The notes below the pieces were generated by a model that saw only the letters and a program-made list of their open reading frames with translations, searched no databases and was not told the origin of the DNA. 64,000 nt of DNA, taken from the NCBI GenBank assembly GCA_965203265.1, contig CBDBBV010000002.1, forward strand, positions 806,001 through 870,000, read 5' to 3'. The stretch comes from JAHRAW01 sp965203265. Its GTDB lineage: Bacteria; Pseudomonadota; Gammaproteobacteria; Arenicellales; Poriferihabitantaceae. Below are positions 45,131 through 53,968 of this stretch, piece by piece; position 1 is the first letter of the stretch, and each line of letters opens with the position of its first letter. The position numbers were made by a program, and so were the translations under genes.

Positions 45131-47134
45131 TTAGTCTGAAATTGGACTGATGGCTCGGACATCTTGCTCTGATATACTTTTTATAAATCGGTATATCCTA
45201 CCAGCTTCAGCATGGCGTTCTAGATAATCTTTGTAGGCATTTCTGGCATTTTCAATGAGTTGATCGTAGGTGACTATCCGTGCGTTGAAGGCTTCTAGAG
45301 ACTTGCGAGAAGGGTCGTCCCAATCTTGTGGCATTTTTCCTACTACGCACACGATATCAAGGGGTTCGTCTTTTCTATCAAAATCTAGTACCTTTTTAGC
45401 TACTGTATAGTATTTCCTAAGTTGATTGTGTATTTCATTAAATCCTAAAATTCGATTAGCCCGCTTGAGTTCAATGATAACATGCTTGTTCACATTCGTT
45501 TGATAGTAAATATCAAATCGGGCTCTACTTTCTTCTTCAGTCAACGAATCTTCTGTAGTCAAAGATTCGTTATTTTTCCTAAGCGCATGACGAATACGTT
45601 TTTCCATTTCGCTGGTATGCGTCGCACGTTCCCAAGATGGGTCCAAAATCCACAAGTGCTGAAAAAGATGTTCTTGTAAAGCTCTTTCTTTTGCATTTTC
45701 ATCTGCTAATCCTGTCAATTTCTGAATTACATCCAATCGATCTTTGGTTATTTGATAATAAGCGCTAGCTTCAAGGTCATCCAATTGAATAAAAACATCA
45801 TTCAATACTTCGAGATTTTCTACTGAAACATTATCTAGGCGGTGAAGCATATTCCTAAATTTCATACTTTCGAAAGCCAGAACCCCACTAACCAACAGTT
45901 GTCGTTTTTGATTCGGATCGTCAATCGGCAATTGATTGATGCGACCTAATAATTTTTTGGCTGATTGTTTCTGGTCCGGATTCAAATCATCGAACCATTT
46001 CTCAATCTGAGGCGAAATTGAAAATGCTTGCTTACTCCCTTGTGTATTTCTCAATTCCGTCCATTTTCCTTCGATATATCTTAGTTCACGACGTAGTTTT
46101 TCCCACAGTTTTTTATAGCGAAAATCTTCTTCGATAAAGCTTTGGCGGTCGGTATTGGCTATATCATCTTCGTTATCTAAGTCCAAGAAATCAGCGTGAA
46201 TTTCTCCAAATATGTACTTGGTGTATAGTCCCCCCTCGCCAAATGTATCCAAAATATTTTCTTGTGCTAGTTTCCCCCGAACCATGATCACAATTTTATT
46301 GATACTATCCTTAGTGTCTGGATCATTTAATTGCCCAGATTTGAAGGCAGTTCCGATCCAGCCTTCGATTGTAGAGTCGGGGTCATCACCTATTTGACCG
46401 GGGCGTTCTTCATGTGCCTCCTGATTTTTGGCAGCATTACGGCTTTGCATGCCCAACTCCCCAAATGTCCAGATGTACTGGATTTTATCTTGATAATCCC
46501 TATCATCAATCGTAACTGGATGATTATTCAAATAAATCTCAAAATTGTGCTTGGAACCAATAATGCTAAACCGGCGCGCGAGGCGCTTTTTCAGCGGTTT
46601 TTCTGTCCATGCAAGTTTGCGTTCTATATTTGACAATACGATTCGAGTCCCACGATCAAGTCCGATCTTCTCAATCGGAATTGCCCTTGGGCTGTATTTA
46701 CCTTCCGTTTCATCTTTGATCATCTCTTTTATCTCTTTCACATCCATAGAAAATCCATGTTTTGTATTATCTTTAACACTATGCACTTCTACGGTGCGGG
46801 CTATCGAAAATAATGATAATTTTCCGATCCCTTTTCTCCCCATTACTGGTCTATTAAAGTGCGGCGTTCTAGGTGCATTTTTGCGTCGCTCATATCCCAC
46901 GCACAAATACTTCCGATTTGCATCTTCGATTGTCATTCCATGCCCATCATCTTGAATGACTACTTTTTCATGATTCTTATCAATAGTGATCCAAACATGT
47001 TCAGCATCTGCGTCCCAGGCATTGGCTACGACTTCCGACAAGACGGCGGATATGTTGCTGTATAGCCCAAAACCAAGATGATTCAAAATGGTAAGGCTCA
47101 GAGTCATTTCATACTGCGGATTTTCAGTTTTCAT
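45131..47134 (-). CDS. GHKL-ATPase (MORC/Hsp90-like) fused to a PD-(D/E)XK nuclease-like domain
   Basis: In this 667-residue protein the N-terminus is a GHKL ATPase: N-box SEVVANAWDADA (33-44), DDGHGM (62-67) and GRKGIGKLSLF (99-109). Near the C-terminus, FDIYY followed by HVIIELKRA gives D541, E555 and K557 in PD-(D/E)XK spacing. Such ATPase-nuclease proteins occur with cytosine methyltransferases as restriction partners. Its ATG overlaps the stop of the methyltransferase by 4 bases. It is AT-rich against the host. I infer a restriction enzyme; the recognition site cannot be read from the sequence. Confidence 0.85.
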   Translation of the reverse strand: MKTENPQYEMTLSLTILNHLGFGLYSNISAVLSEVVANAWDADAEHVWITIDKNHEKVVIQDDGHGMTIEDANRKYLCVGYERRKNAPRTPHFNRPVMGRKGIGKLSLFSIARTVEVHSVKDNTKHGFSMDVKEIKEMIKDETEGKYSPRAIPIEKIGLDRGTRIVLSNIERKLAWTEKPLKKRLARRFSIIGSKHNFEIYLNNHPVTIDDRDYQDKIQYIWTFGELGMQSRNAAKNQEAHEERPGQIGDDPDSTIEGWIGTAFKSGQLNDPDTKDSINKIVIMVRGKLAQENILDTFGEGGLYTKYIFGEIHADFLDLDNEDDIANTDRQSFIEEDFRYKKLWEKLRRELRYIEGKWTELRNTQGSKQAFSISPQIEKWFDDLNPDQKQSAKKLLGRINQLPIDDPNQKRQLLVSGVLAFESMKFRNMLHRLDNVSVENLEVLNDVFIQLDDLEASAYYQITKDRLDVIQKLTGLADENAKERALQEHLFQHLWILDPSWERATHTSEMEKRIRHALRKNNESLTTEDSLTEEESRARFDIYYQTNVNKHVIIELKRANRILGFNEIHNQLRKYYTVAKKVLDFDRKDEPLDIVCVVGKMPQDWDDPSRKSLEAFNARIVTYDQLIENARNAYKDYLERHAEAGRIYRFIKSISEQDVRAISPISD

Positions 47135-48186
47135 AACGATTCCTCCACGTGCGTCATGATTGATTTTCCAATAGTTTCACCAATTTTTACGGGAACTGCA
47201 TTCCCGATTAAACGGGCGATTGTTGCGATGCGTACAACTTCGTTATTTGGAACGAACGAGTACTTCTCCGGGAAATTTTGCAAAAGTGCCCCCTCCCGTA
47301 GAGATATGGCGCGATCCTGATCTGGATGTCCGAAACGGCCGTTGCCGAATCCATGGAATTGGGTGGTAATCGTTGGGGCAGGGCGATCCCATTGCATTCG
47401 TCCATAGACACTTGGATATGTGCGTCCACTATCGCGCAAATGACAATCTGCACGCAAATCGTCATCCCAGTCCCGCCAAGTCCCTCCGGGTTTCGATTTA
47501 CGGATTCGGTTTAGGTTTCTATGCGATAGACCGCTTGATTTGTGTAAAGGGTCGGATATGGCGGTGGTTCCAGCCTTTATATTCTCCAAATGTTGAATCG
47601 TGTCCCTGACCGTTACGAAATTATCATCGGTATGCGTTCGTGGCACCAGACCAATCTCGCCTAGTCGAGAAGCCAAGAGTACAAGGCGAGATCTGGTTTG
47701 GGGAACGCCGTATTCGGCACAGCGGACTATCTCATACTTGTAGTCATATTTGGCCTGATCGAGTATAGATAGAAAATTCTGGAACACCGCATACTTGGTA
47801 AGACTGGGTACGTTTTCCATCGTAACGATTTCCGGCTGCAGTTTGAGGATGATTTCCCCAAATTTGTCAAGTAATTGCCATTGGCACATCCTAACATCAC
47901 GTCCATTTGTGTAGTTAGAAAATGGTTGACACGGTGCGCAGCCAGCAAGCACCCTCACATCTACACCACGGAAGAGCGATTCAACGAAGTCAGGTGACAA
48001 ATTGGATATGTCTCGCTTGTAGAATTTCGATTTTACGTTGGTTTCAAAAGGATATTTGCAGGTCGGATCAATATCAATCCCCCCGATAATCCTCATGCGG
48101 GCTTGTCGCATCCCATATGACAGCCCACCAGCGCCGCAAAAAAGATCGACCGCTGCAGGTTTCGGAAAATTGCCTTTTGATCTCAT
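47131..48186 (-). CDS. DNA (cytosine-5) methyltransferase
   Basis: This 351-residue C5 methyltransferase has motif I DLFCGAGGLSYG (14-25), motif IV with catalytic C86 in GCAPCQPFS, motif VI ENV (124-126), motif VIII QTRSRLVLLA and motif X GNAVPVKIGE. The target-recognition region between VIII and IX is about 100 residues long. It probably protects host DNA against the overlapping GHKL-nuclease gene. It lies 20 bases after hsdR2, so the pair is an add-on at the end of the minus-strand operon. Confidence 0.95.
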   Translation of the reverse strand: MRSKGNFPKPAAVDLFCGAGGLSYGMRQARMRIIGGIDIDPTCKYPFETNVKSKFYKRDISNLSPDFVESLFRGVDVRVLAGCAPCQPFSNYTNGRDVRMCQWQLLDKFGEIILKLQPEIVTMENVPSLTKYAVFQNFLSILDQAKYDYKYEIVRCAEYGVPQTRSRLVLLASRLGEIGLVPRTHTDDNFVTVRDTIQHLENIKAGTTAISDPLHKSSGLSHRNLNRIRKSKPGGTWRDWDDDLRADCHLRDSGRTYPSVYGRMQWDRPAPTITTQFHGFGNGRFGHPDQDRAISLREGALLQNFPEKYSFVPNNEVVRIATIARLIGNAVPVKIGETIGKSIMTHVEESL

Positions 48187-48206
48187 GTCTCTAGCCTATT
48201 GGCCGA

Positions 48207-51200
48207 CTATTTTCCCCGACCGCCGGTATGGGTGTCAAGCTTCAAATAAGTAGCGGCAAAGACCATATCCGAAAGCCATCGTTGAAACGACTCATTTTCG
48301 TAGTATTGTTTGAACAGCTCGGCATGGTCGGCAAGGTGGTCGGTTATGGCTCGTTGTAGGGCTTTGTCGTGTTCGATTCGGGCGTTTTGTTTGTCGGAGT
48401 TGGCTCTTGCATTTTGGTATGCCTTATCTTGGGCGACCTTTTCCGGTAATTCTTTGGTGATCACTGTTTCGATTCTGTCCTGATTGTTCCATTCGATGTC
48501 GCCGAAGCGGCTGTTGAATTCCTCGATGATTCTGGAGAGGCGATCCATTTCCGCTTCCGCTCTTTGGCCGCCGCTGCCGGTGGTTACCGGTTCGATCTCG
48601 GCATCCTCGTCGGCGAGATGGAGTTCCTGAATCGCCTGCTTTTCCACCCGGTAGCTGTCCATGTCGATGGCTTCCAAAATCCCCTTCGACAGGTCGTCCT
48701 CGATGGGGGCGGGGAGTTTGGGGACTAGGAAATTCAGGAATATGGATAGTTTCTCCCATTCGGCGTATGGGTAGGGCAGGATGGCCGAGAGGAATCCGTA
48801 GGCGCGTAGGAAGTTCTTTGCCGTACCCTTGAATTCCACCTGATTATCCTCGTCCAGTTGCTGCCGGTAGTGTGCGGCGCAAGTGTCCAAGATGAAGTCG
48901 AGGCCGTCTCGCTTGGCTTCGGAAAGGAATAGATTTACCAACTCGTCCACCTGCGCCGGGCTGTACACCTGATGGCCGTCCAGAGTTGCCTTGAGATCGT
49001 GCAGTCGGTTGGGATCGGTTTCCTCCGATAGAATGGTGATTCGATAATAATCGGCGAAGGCGCGTTGAATCGCATCGGTATCGTTGGCGAAGTCCAGCAC
49101 GAAGGCGTCGTGCTTCTCGGGGTGCGCGCGGTTTAGTCTCGACAGGGTTTGTACCGCCTTGACGCCGGACAGCACCTTGTCTACATACATCGTATGTAGC
49201 AACGGCTCGTCGTAGCCGGTTTGAAATTTATCGGCGCAGATGAGAAATCGGTATGGGGCTTCTCGAATTTTCTCGGCAATTTGGCTTGATGGGAAGCCAT
49301 TGAGGGTTGCCTCGGTAACACTCTTACCATCGTGTTCGTGTTCGCCGGAGAAGGCGACGATGGCTTCGTAGGGACTCTTGCGTTCCTTCAGGTAGTCGCG
49401 AATGGCGCAATAGTAGCGCACGGCGCGCTTGATGCTGCCGGTAACCACCATGGCGCGCGCCTGCCCACCGATCTTGCGTTGGCCGGCTACCTGCGCGTGG
49501 AAGTGATCCACCATGATTTCCGCCTTCAGGCGCGTGGCATGATCGTGTTCCTCAACATAGCGGCGCAGTTTCTTGTCGGCTCGCTTGATGTCGTACTCTG
49601 GATCGTCCGCCACCTTCTTCACCAACCGATAGTAGCAGTCCACGGGTGTATAGTTGGCGAGCACATCGATGATAAACCCCTCCTGAATGGCCTGCTTCAT
49701 GGTGTAGGCGTGAAAGGGGGCGTGCGGAGTTTTTTCATCCTCCGGTTGCGGCGTGCCGAAAATTTCCAGAGTCTTGTTCTTCGGGGTGGCGGTGAAGGCG
49801 AAGTAGCTGGCGTTGGTCAGCAACTTCCGCGACTCCATCAGCCGGTTGATCTTGTCCTCGACGGTCTCATCCTCATCTGCATCCTCGCTGCCGGCCTGTC
49901 CCAGCACTCTGGACATGGACGCGGATATCCGCCCACCCTGACTCGAATGGGCTTCGTCGATGATGATTGCGAATGTACGCCCCCGATGTTCGTCGCCGAT
50001 GGCGTCCAGTATGTGTGGAAATTTCTGGATGGTGGTGATCACGATCTTCTTCCCGTCTCGCAACAACTTTCCGAGATGTTTTGATGTTCCCGCGTGGCCC
50101 AGGATGGAGGCCACCTGAGCGAATTGCCCGATGGTGCCCCGTATCTGCTGATCCAGCACCTTGCGGTCGGTAACCACCACCACCGAATCGAACACCATTT
50201 CGCCGCGCCGTTCCAGCCCGATGAGCTGATGCGCCAGCCATGCGATAGAGTTGGACTTGCCGCTGCCCGCCGAATGTTGGATGAGATATTTGTGGCCGGC
50301 TCCTCGGTGGGATGCGTCGCTCAGCAGTTTCTGCACCACATCCAACTGATGGTAACGCGGCCATATCTGCTCCCGCCGCTTGCGCCCGGTTCGCTTGTCC
50401 TTCTTCTCCACGAACTGGGCGTAATTCTCGATGATGTTCGTCAGCCCGCCGCAAGAAAGGGTCTGCTTCCACAGATAATCGGTCTTGATGCCATTGGGGT
50501 TGGGCGGATTGCCCGCGCCATCGTTCCACCCCCGATTGAAGGGCAGGAACCAGGATTCCTTGCCGCGAAGATGCGTGCAGAACCTGACCTCGTGATCGTC
50601 CATGGCGAAGTGGACAAGACAACGGCCAAGCGCGAAGAGTTTCTCTCTAGGGTTGCGATCCCGCTGATACTGCGCCACGGCGTCGCTCACCGTCTGTTTG
50701 GTCAGGCTGTTCTTCAGCTCGAATGTTGCGACAGGCAGGCCGTTCACGAACAGGCACAAGTCCAGAGCGAGCTGGGCATTGTCCTTGCTGTAGTGCAACT
50801 GCCGCGTTACGCTGAAGCGATTTTTCTCATAGCGAGCACGGGCAATCTCGTTCCCCCGCGATGGCGTGCCGTAGAACAGGTCGATATTGTGCTGCCCATG
50901 TTTCACGCCCGTGCGAAGCAAGTCGATGGTTCCCCGCTTGTCAACTTGCCCTTTCAACCGAGCCAGAAACTTGCGGCGCGTTGGACTGTTGGGCTGTTTC
51001 AAGTCCAGCGATTTGGCGATGGCCGGTTGGGTGTCGTGGAGGAAGGTTGAGAGATAGGCGATGTCCACGCAATACTCTTTGTCGTAGTCTTGGGAATTTC
51101 CGTATCTCCAATGGTGGTAGCCGGCCGATTCATCACGCACTGAATTATCCGGTGAAGAATCACTGGCGGAATCCGTGAGCGCCGCGCAGATGATGCGCTC

Positions 51201-51230
51201 CAATTCTTTTTCGCTGGTGTCGGTGGTCAT
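48207..51230 (-). CDS. hsdR: Type I restriction subunit HsdR (system 2)
   Basis: This 1007-residue HsdR is only distantly like the first copy, so the two systems are different subtypes. The nuclease domain has LDLCLFVNGLPVATFELKN (PD-(D/E)XK: D, E, K). Motor motifs: HSAGSGKS near 322, DEAHSSQ near 425, FTATPKNKTLEIFG, and KFQTGYDEPLLHTMYVDK. ATG 51230 gives MTTDTSEKELERII and shares ATGA with the stop of the upstream DUF4276 gene, the same junction as in system 1. It would work with hsdM2 (58205-60163) and hsdS2. Confidence 0.95.
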   Translation of the reverse strand: MTTDTSEKELERIICAALTDSASDSSPDNSVRDESAGYHHWRYGNSQDYDKEYCVDIAYLSTFLHDTQPAIAKSLDLKQPNSPTRRKFLARLKGQVDKRGTIDLLRTGVKHGQHNIDLFYGTPSRGNEIARARYEKNRFSVTRQLHYSKDNAQLALDLCLFVNGLPVATFELKNSLTKQTVSDAVAQYQRDRNPREKLFALGRCLVHFAMDDHEVRFCTHLRGKESWFLPFNRGWNDGAGNPPNPNGIKTDYLWKQTLSCGGLTNIIENYAQFVEKKDKRTGRKRREQIWPRYHQLDVVQKLLSDASHRGAGHKYLIQHSAGSGKSNSIAWLAHQLIGLERRGEMVFDSVVVVTDRKVLDQQIRGTIGQFAQVASILGHAGTSKHLGKLLRDGKKIVITTIQKFPHILDAIGDEHRGRTFAIIIDEAHSSQGGRISASMSRVLGQAGSEDADEDETVEDKINRLMESRKLLTNASYFAFTATPKNKTLEIFGTPQPEDEKTPHAPFHAYTMKQAIQEGFIIDVLANYTPVDCYYRLVKKVADDPEYDIKRADKKLRRYVEEHDHATRLKAEIMVDHFHAQVAGQRKIGGQARAMVVTGSIKRAVRYYCAIRDYLKERKSPYEAIVAFSGEHEHDGKSVTEATLNGFPSSQIAEKIREAPYRFLICADKFQTGYDEPLLHTMYVDKVLSGVKAVQTLSRLNRAHPEKHDAFVLDFANDTDAIQRAFADYYRITILSEETDPNRLHDLKATLDGHQVYSPAQVDELVNLFLSEAKRDGLDFILDTCAAHYRQQLDEDNQVEFKGTAKNFLRAYGFLSAILPYPYAEWEKLSIFLNFLVPKLPAPIEDDLSKGILEAIDMDSYRVEKQAIQELHLADEDAEIEPVTTGSGGQRAEAEMDRLSRIIEEFNSRFGDIEWNNQDRIETVITKELPEKVAQDKAYQNARANSDKQNARIEHDKALQRAITDHLADHAELFKQYYENESFQRWLSDMVFAATYLKLDTHTGGRGK

Positions 51231-51931
51231 GGTGATTTCGCTTCTGCCAGTTTGTTTTTTTGACTGAGAGATTCCAGTTCGCTGATCCACTCCGAAAAAT
51301 GGCGGCATTTCTTTCGTAGGGTGGTCAATCCGATTTTCTTGGCGATTATTGGGCCTGAGGAAGCCTTTTTTGTATCATATCCCGCTATTTCGTTGATTAT
51401 GTGTTTGGATGGTGAGGTTTTGTCATTGATTAGTTCCGGGTTGCAAGTTTTCTCGGAGATTTGAATGAGTTCCTTGATTCCTGTGGGGTGCTCGAATTCA
51501 ACTTTAAACTTATCAGGATCGGAAAACAAAAGCGCCTCGAATTCATGGAGCTGAATGTAAGGTACGAATCGCCAGTCGGAAATATCCTTACGCAAAGCAT
51601 CCTCCAACACTCCGACACGGGAATATGGATCATCATGCAATTTCTTGGCATCCGCATAACCTGGAAAATCGTCAGGCAGCGCATAGAAGTCGATCATGGT
51701 CGTAAAGCGAGCATCGGAATTTTGATCTTCTTTCATCCAACGTTCTATATCCCTCTTCGTCTTGTGGTAATTCGGGATACCTCCACTAAACTTTCGACCA
51801 CGCGACCGACTCGTCTCGACACAACGAGCATAAACCGAAATCGAATGATCGGCAAAGTGTGGGCCTAGAGTATCCTTAACGAAGTCGCGTTCCGTCTGGC
51901 CTTCAACGACAAAGTGTAATCTAATATCCAT
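51227..51931 (-). CDS. DUF4276 family TOPRIM-like protein, minus-strand operon
   Basis: The product is 234 residues. E10 in HFVVEGQTERDF and D81 in TMIDFYALP are likely metal-site residues; LHEFEALLFSD (128-138) contains the E-F-E-A signature shared with the other small partners. VVEGQTE is typical of DUF4276. It starts in the stop of the AAA gene (TGATG, 1-base overlap) and ends in the hsdR2 start (ATGA). A predicted nuclease effector in an ATPase-TOPRIM pair; activity is inferred. Confidence 0.87.
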   Translation of the reverse strand: MDIRLHFVVEGQTERDFVKDTLGPHFADHSISVYARCVETSRSRGRKFSGGIPNYHKTKRDIERWMKEDQNSDARFTTMIDFYALPDDFPGYADAKKLHDDPYSRVGVLEDALRKDISDWRFVPYIQLHEFEALLFSDPDKFKVEFEHPTGIKELIQISEKTCNPELINDKTSPSKHIINEIAGYDTKKASSGPIIAKKIGLTTLRKKCRHFSEWISELESLSQKNKLAEAKSP

Positions 51932-53037
51932 CAAGGCTGCCCGCCCAGCACATTTTTTTCCCACAGTTCGGAAAGAGAATACTCCTCAAGCCATTCCGCC
52001 AATTTTTCGGAATCCAAATGCTTGAAGTCGGATTTCTGCCCATCGCGCTCGACAACAACAATGTCTTCGGGAGTAAAGCAATCCACCAAGGCAGTGGATT
52101 GCGTAGCTACTATCACTTGACTGGTTTTCGCCACAGTGTTGATCAATCCACCCACTATAGTTATTGCATATGGATGCAATCCCAACTCCGGTTCATCGAG
52201 AATCAAAACATCCGGTAGGCTTTCTTCCGGTTGTAAGAGGAGGGATATCAGGGCAATGATCCGCAACATACCGTCCGAAGCCTGAGAGGCGTAAAATATC
52301 TGGTCATTACCCCGTTCTCGCCATGCCAGTAACACTTTTCCGTATTTGCTTTCCAATTCAAAATCGAAAAAAAATGGCAGGATCAAACGAATGCTCTCCA
52401 CAATACGGCGGTAATGCCATCCTTCTCGTTCTCTTATGCGCAACAGGAATGGAGCGATATTTCGCGCATCTCCCTTCAAAGATCGATTGTCCTCCACTGA
52501 GCAACGCCCCCGGATTAGAGAATTATAGGCTGTGTCATGAAACTGATACACGGAAATTCTTTGCAAAATTTCTCGAATAACACGGGCAATGGGGTCCACC
52601 AATGACCGATCAATAAGTTCTGGAGATCGATGACCGGGACCCATTTTAGTCCATCGAGTCGAGGTGCTATGACCAAGTTCTAAAAAACGGTACTTTTCAG
52701 AAGCAAATATCAGAGTATCACCAGCGGCCCACGCGAGACGGAAAGAGTATTGAATCTCTCCCTTGTCAGTTTGAATTGCTAACTTGGCTTCAATCTCCTG
52801 TGTAATTTTTGCCCCGCCATACAATAAATTGTTCCCCCCTCCTTGTAGACTCACATGCAATATATGATCTTCACGACCTGACAACATCAAATCTATCATA
52901 CGAAAGAATGCTATGAAATTCGACTTGCCCACACCATTAGGGCCAATAAGAACCGTGAGCGATCGCGGCTCGAAATCATGCAAGTCTTGAATACTCTTGA
53001 ACCCTCGCAAGGTTATCGATTTGAGTCTGCTTTTCAT
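51931..53037 (-). CDS. AAA ATPase paired with DUF4276, minus-strand operon
   Basis: This 368-residue ABC/RecF-like ATPase has Walker A IGPNGVGKSN (31-40), Walker B DVLILDEPELGLHP and the switch VIVATQSTALVD. No fused nuclease. It starts directly after a small ribbon-helix-helix gene and overlaps the DUF4276 gene by one base. It belongs to the same broad group as the ATPases at 40063 and 53965 but is clearly different in sequence, so the three pairs were probably acquired separately. Confidence 0.87.
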   Translation of the reverse strand: MKSRLKSITLRGFKSIQDLHDFEPRSLTVLIGPNGVGKSNFIAFFRMIDLMLSGREDHILHVSLQGGGNNLLYGGAKITQEIEAKLAIQTDKGEIQYSFRLAWAAGDTLIFASEKYRFLELGHSTSTRWTKMGPGHRSPELIDRSLVDPIARVIREILQRISVYQFHDTAYNSLIRGRCSVEDNRSLKGDARNIAPFLLRIREREGWHYRRIVESIRLILPFFFDFELESKYGKVLLAWRERGNDQIFYASQASDGMLRIIALISLLLQPEESLPDVLILDEPELGLHPYAITIVGGLINTVAKTSQVIVATQSTALVDCFTPEDIVVVERDGQKSDFKHLDSEKLAEWLEEYSLSELWEKNVLGGQP

Positions 53038-53042
53038 AACAA

Positions 53043-53195
53043 TTACCCCGTTCTTGTCAAGTTATCAATCTCCTCGGAAAACTCCGTCAGGCGCCCGCGA
53101 TAGTCATTTACCGAAACTGAACTGCCCAATTCCGCCACGCGAGCACGGGCGAGTCTGTGAGTTTTCTCGTCGATGGATATGGTGATGCTTTTCAC
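53043..53195 (-). CDS. Small ribbon-helix-helix regulator (antitoxin-like)
   Basis: A 50-residue frame starting with GTG at 53195 (GTG at 53201 is also possible). KSITISIDEKTHRLARARV then AELGSSVSV is the strand-helix-turn pattern of short CopG/VapB-like ribbon-helix-helix DNA binders. The second helix is followed by a short acidic tail. It ends 6 bases before the AAA start and lies just below a promoter that has an inverted repeat across its -10 box, so it may repress that promoter. No toxin gene is adjacent, so a pure regulatory role is more likely. Confidence 0.6.
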   Translation of the reverse strand: MKSITISIDEKTHRLARARVAELGSSVSVNDYRGRLTEFSEEIDNLTRTG

Positions 53196-53219
53196 ATTCA
53201 CGGTTTCGCGGGAATTGTG

Positions 53220-53245
53220 AGAACATTATAGGAAAAGGGTGTTCT
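53220..53245. promoter_or_regulatory. Inverted repeat flanking the -10 box, candidate operator
   Basis: AGAACA (53220-53225) and TGTTCT (53240-53245) are perfect complements 14 bases apart around the TATAAT box, a suitable place for a repressor such as the ribbon-helix-helix protein. Confidence 0.4.
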
Positions 53246-53252
53246 GCGTCAA
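53225..53252 (-). promoter_or_regulatory. Internal promoter of the minus-strand operon
   Basis: On the minus strand: TTGACG (53252-53247), 16 bases, TATAAT (53230-53225). It would drive the ribbon-helix-helix gene, the AAA-DUF4276 pair, hsdR2 and probably the methyltransferase module. Confidence 0.65.
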
Positions 53253-53350
53253 GGGCACGGGCAAAGTCACGAACAAGCCGAACAGCCACCCGCAGGGACG
53301 TGGTGGAACCCACAACGAGCACCCGCCGATTACTTCTGTTTCAAACACGA

Positions 53351-53968
53351 TCATTTCATCGGAAACCACTTGCGCATAACATCTACAAATTCTTGAAACG
53401 ACTTATCCTTACAACTTGTCAGAGAAACTTTTTCTGCTATTTTTTGGTACAGCGATGCGCTACGAGGTCGTTGCGTCTTCCGCAACGCCGCTTCAAACGC
53501 CTCTTTCGGGCGTGACGGCTTGATTTCACCCACCTGCAACCAGCCCTGATCAGTCAACCAGCGGCGCAACGACGGATTCTGATTTTTCCATCCCGCAACA
53601 TCGTCAACATGGGTGGAACCACTCCAGATCCACGCTTCAAGCTCGGGAAAAATGACGATCGCTCTCGCCCGATCACCCCAAATCGAATTTGAGAATTTCT
53701 TGTTTATTTTTCCCTGTAACTTTTTGGGTTCTATTCTCTCTTTTCCGCTTCCTTCGTGATCAAATATGAGCAAACCATGGTGATACATTCTCGAAAGATT
53801 GGAAAGTGACTCGACGCCACGCAACGCGCAACCCGGATCGTGTAGATCATCGACAAAGATATTCCACTTAATTGGACGAATTTGCAGTGAAGGTAACCTC
53901 GTAAGTATCCCCTTCAGTGCATACTCCATATTTTTATCAGCCACGAGAATGACTAAATCTTTCTTCAC
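53351..53968 (-). CDS. Small acidic-motif protein paired with an AAA ATPase, TOPRIM-like candidate
   Basis: I do not recognise the family of this 205-residue protein. It has D11 (VADKNME), D70 and E72 (LLIFDHEGSG), and FPELEAWIW (107-115), the same E-L-E-A-W element as the DUF4276 protein at 41297. This suggests a diverged TOPRIM-like fold. Its ATG overlaps the stop of the upstream ATPase gene (ATGA), so the two form a pair. It may be the nuclease effector; function inferred from motifs and pairing. Confidence 0.72.
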   Translation of the reverse strand: MKKDLVILVADKNMEYALKGILTRLPSLQIRPIKWNIFVDDLHDPGCALRGVESLSNLSRMYHHGLLIFDHEGSGKERIEPKKLQGKINKKFSNSIWGDRARAIVIFPELEAWIWSGSTHVDDVAGWKNQNPSLRRWLTDQGWLQVGEIKPSRPKEAFEAALRKTQRPRSASLYQKIAEKVSLTSCKDKSFQEFVDVMRKWFPMK

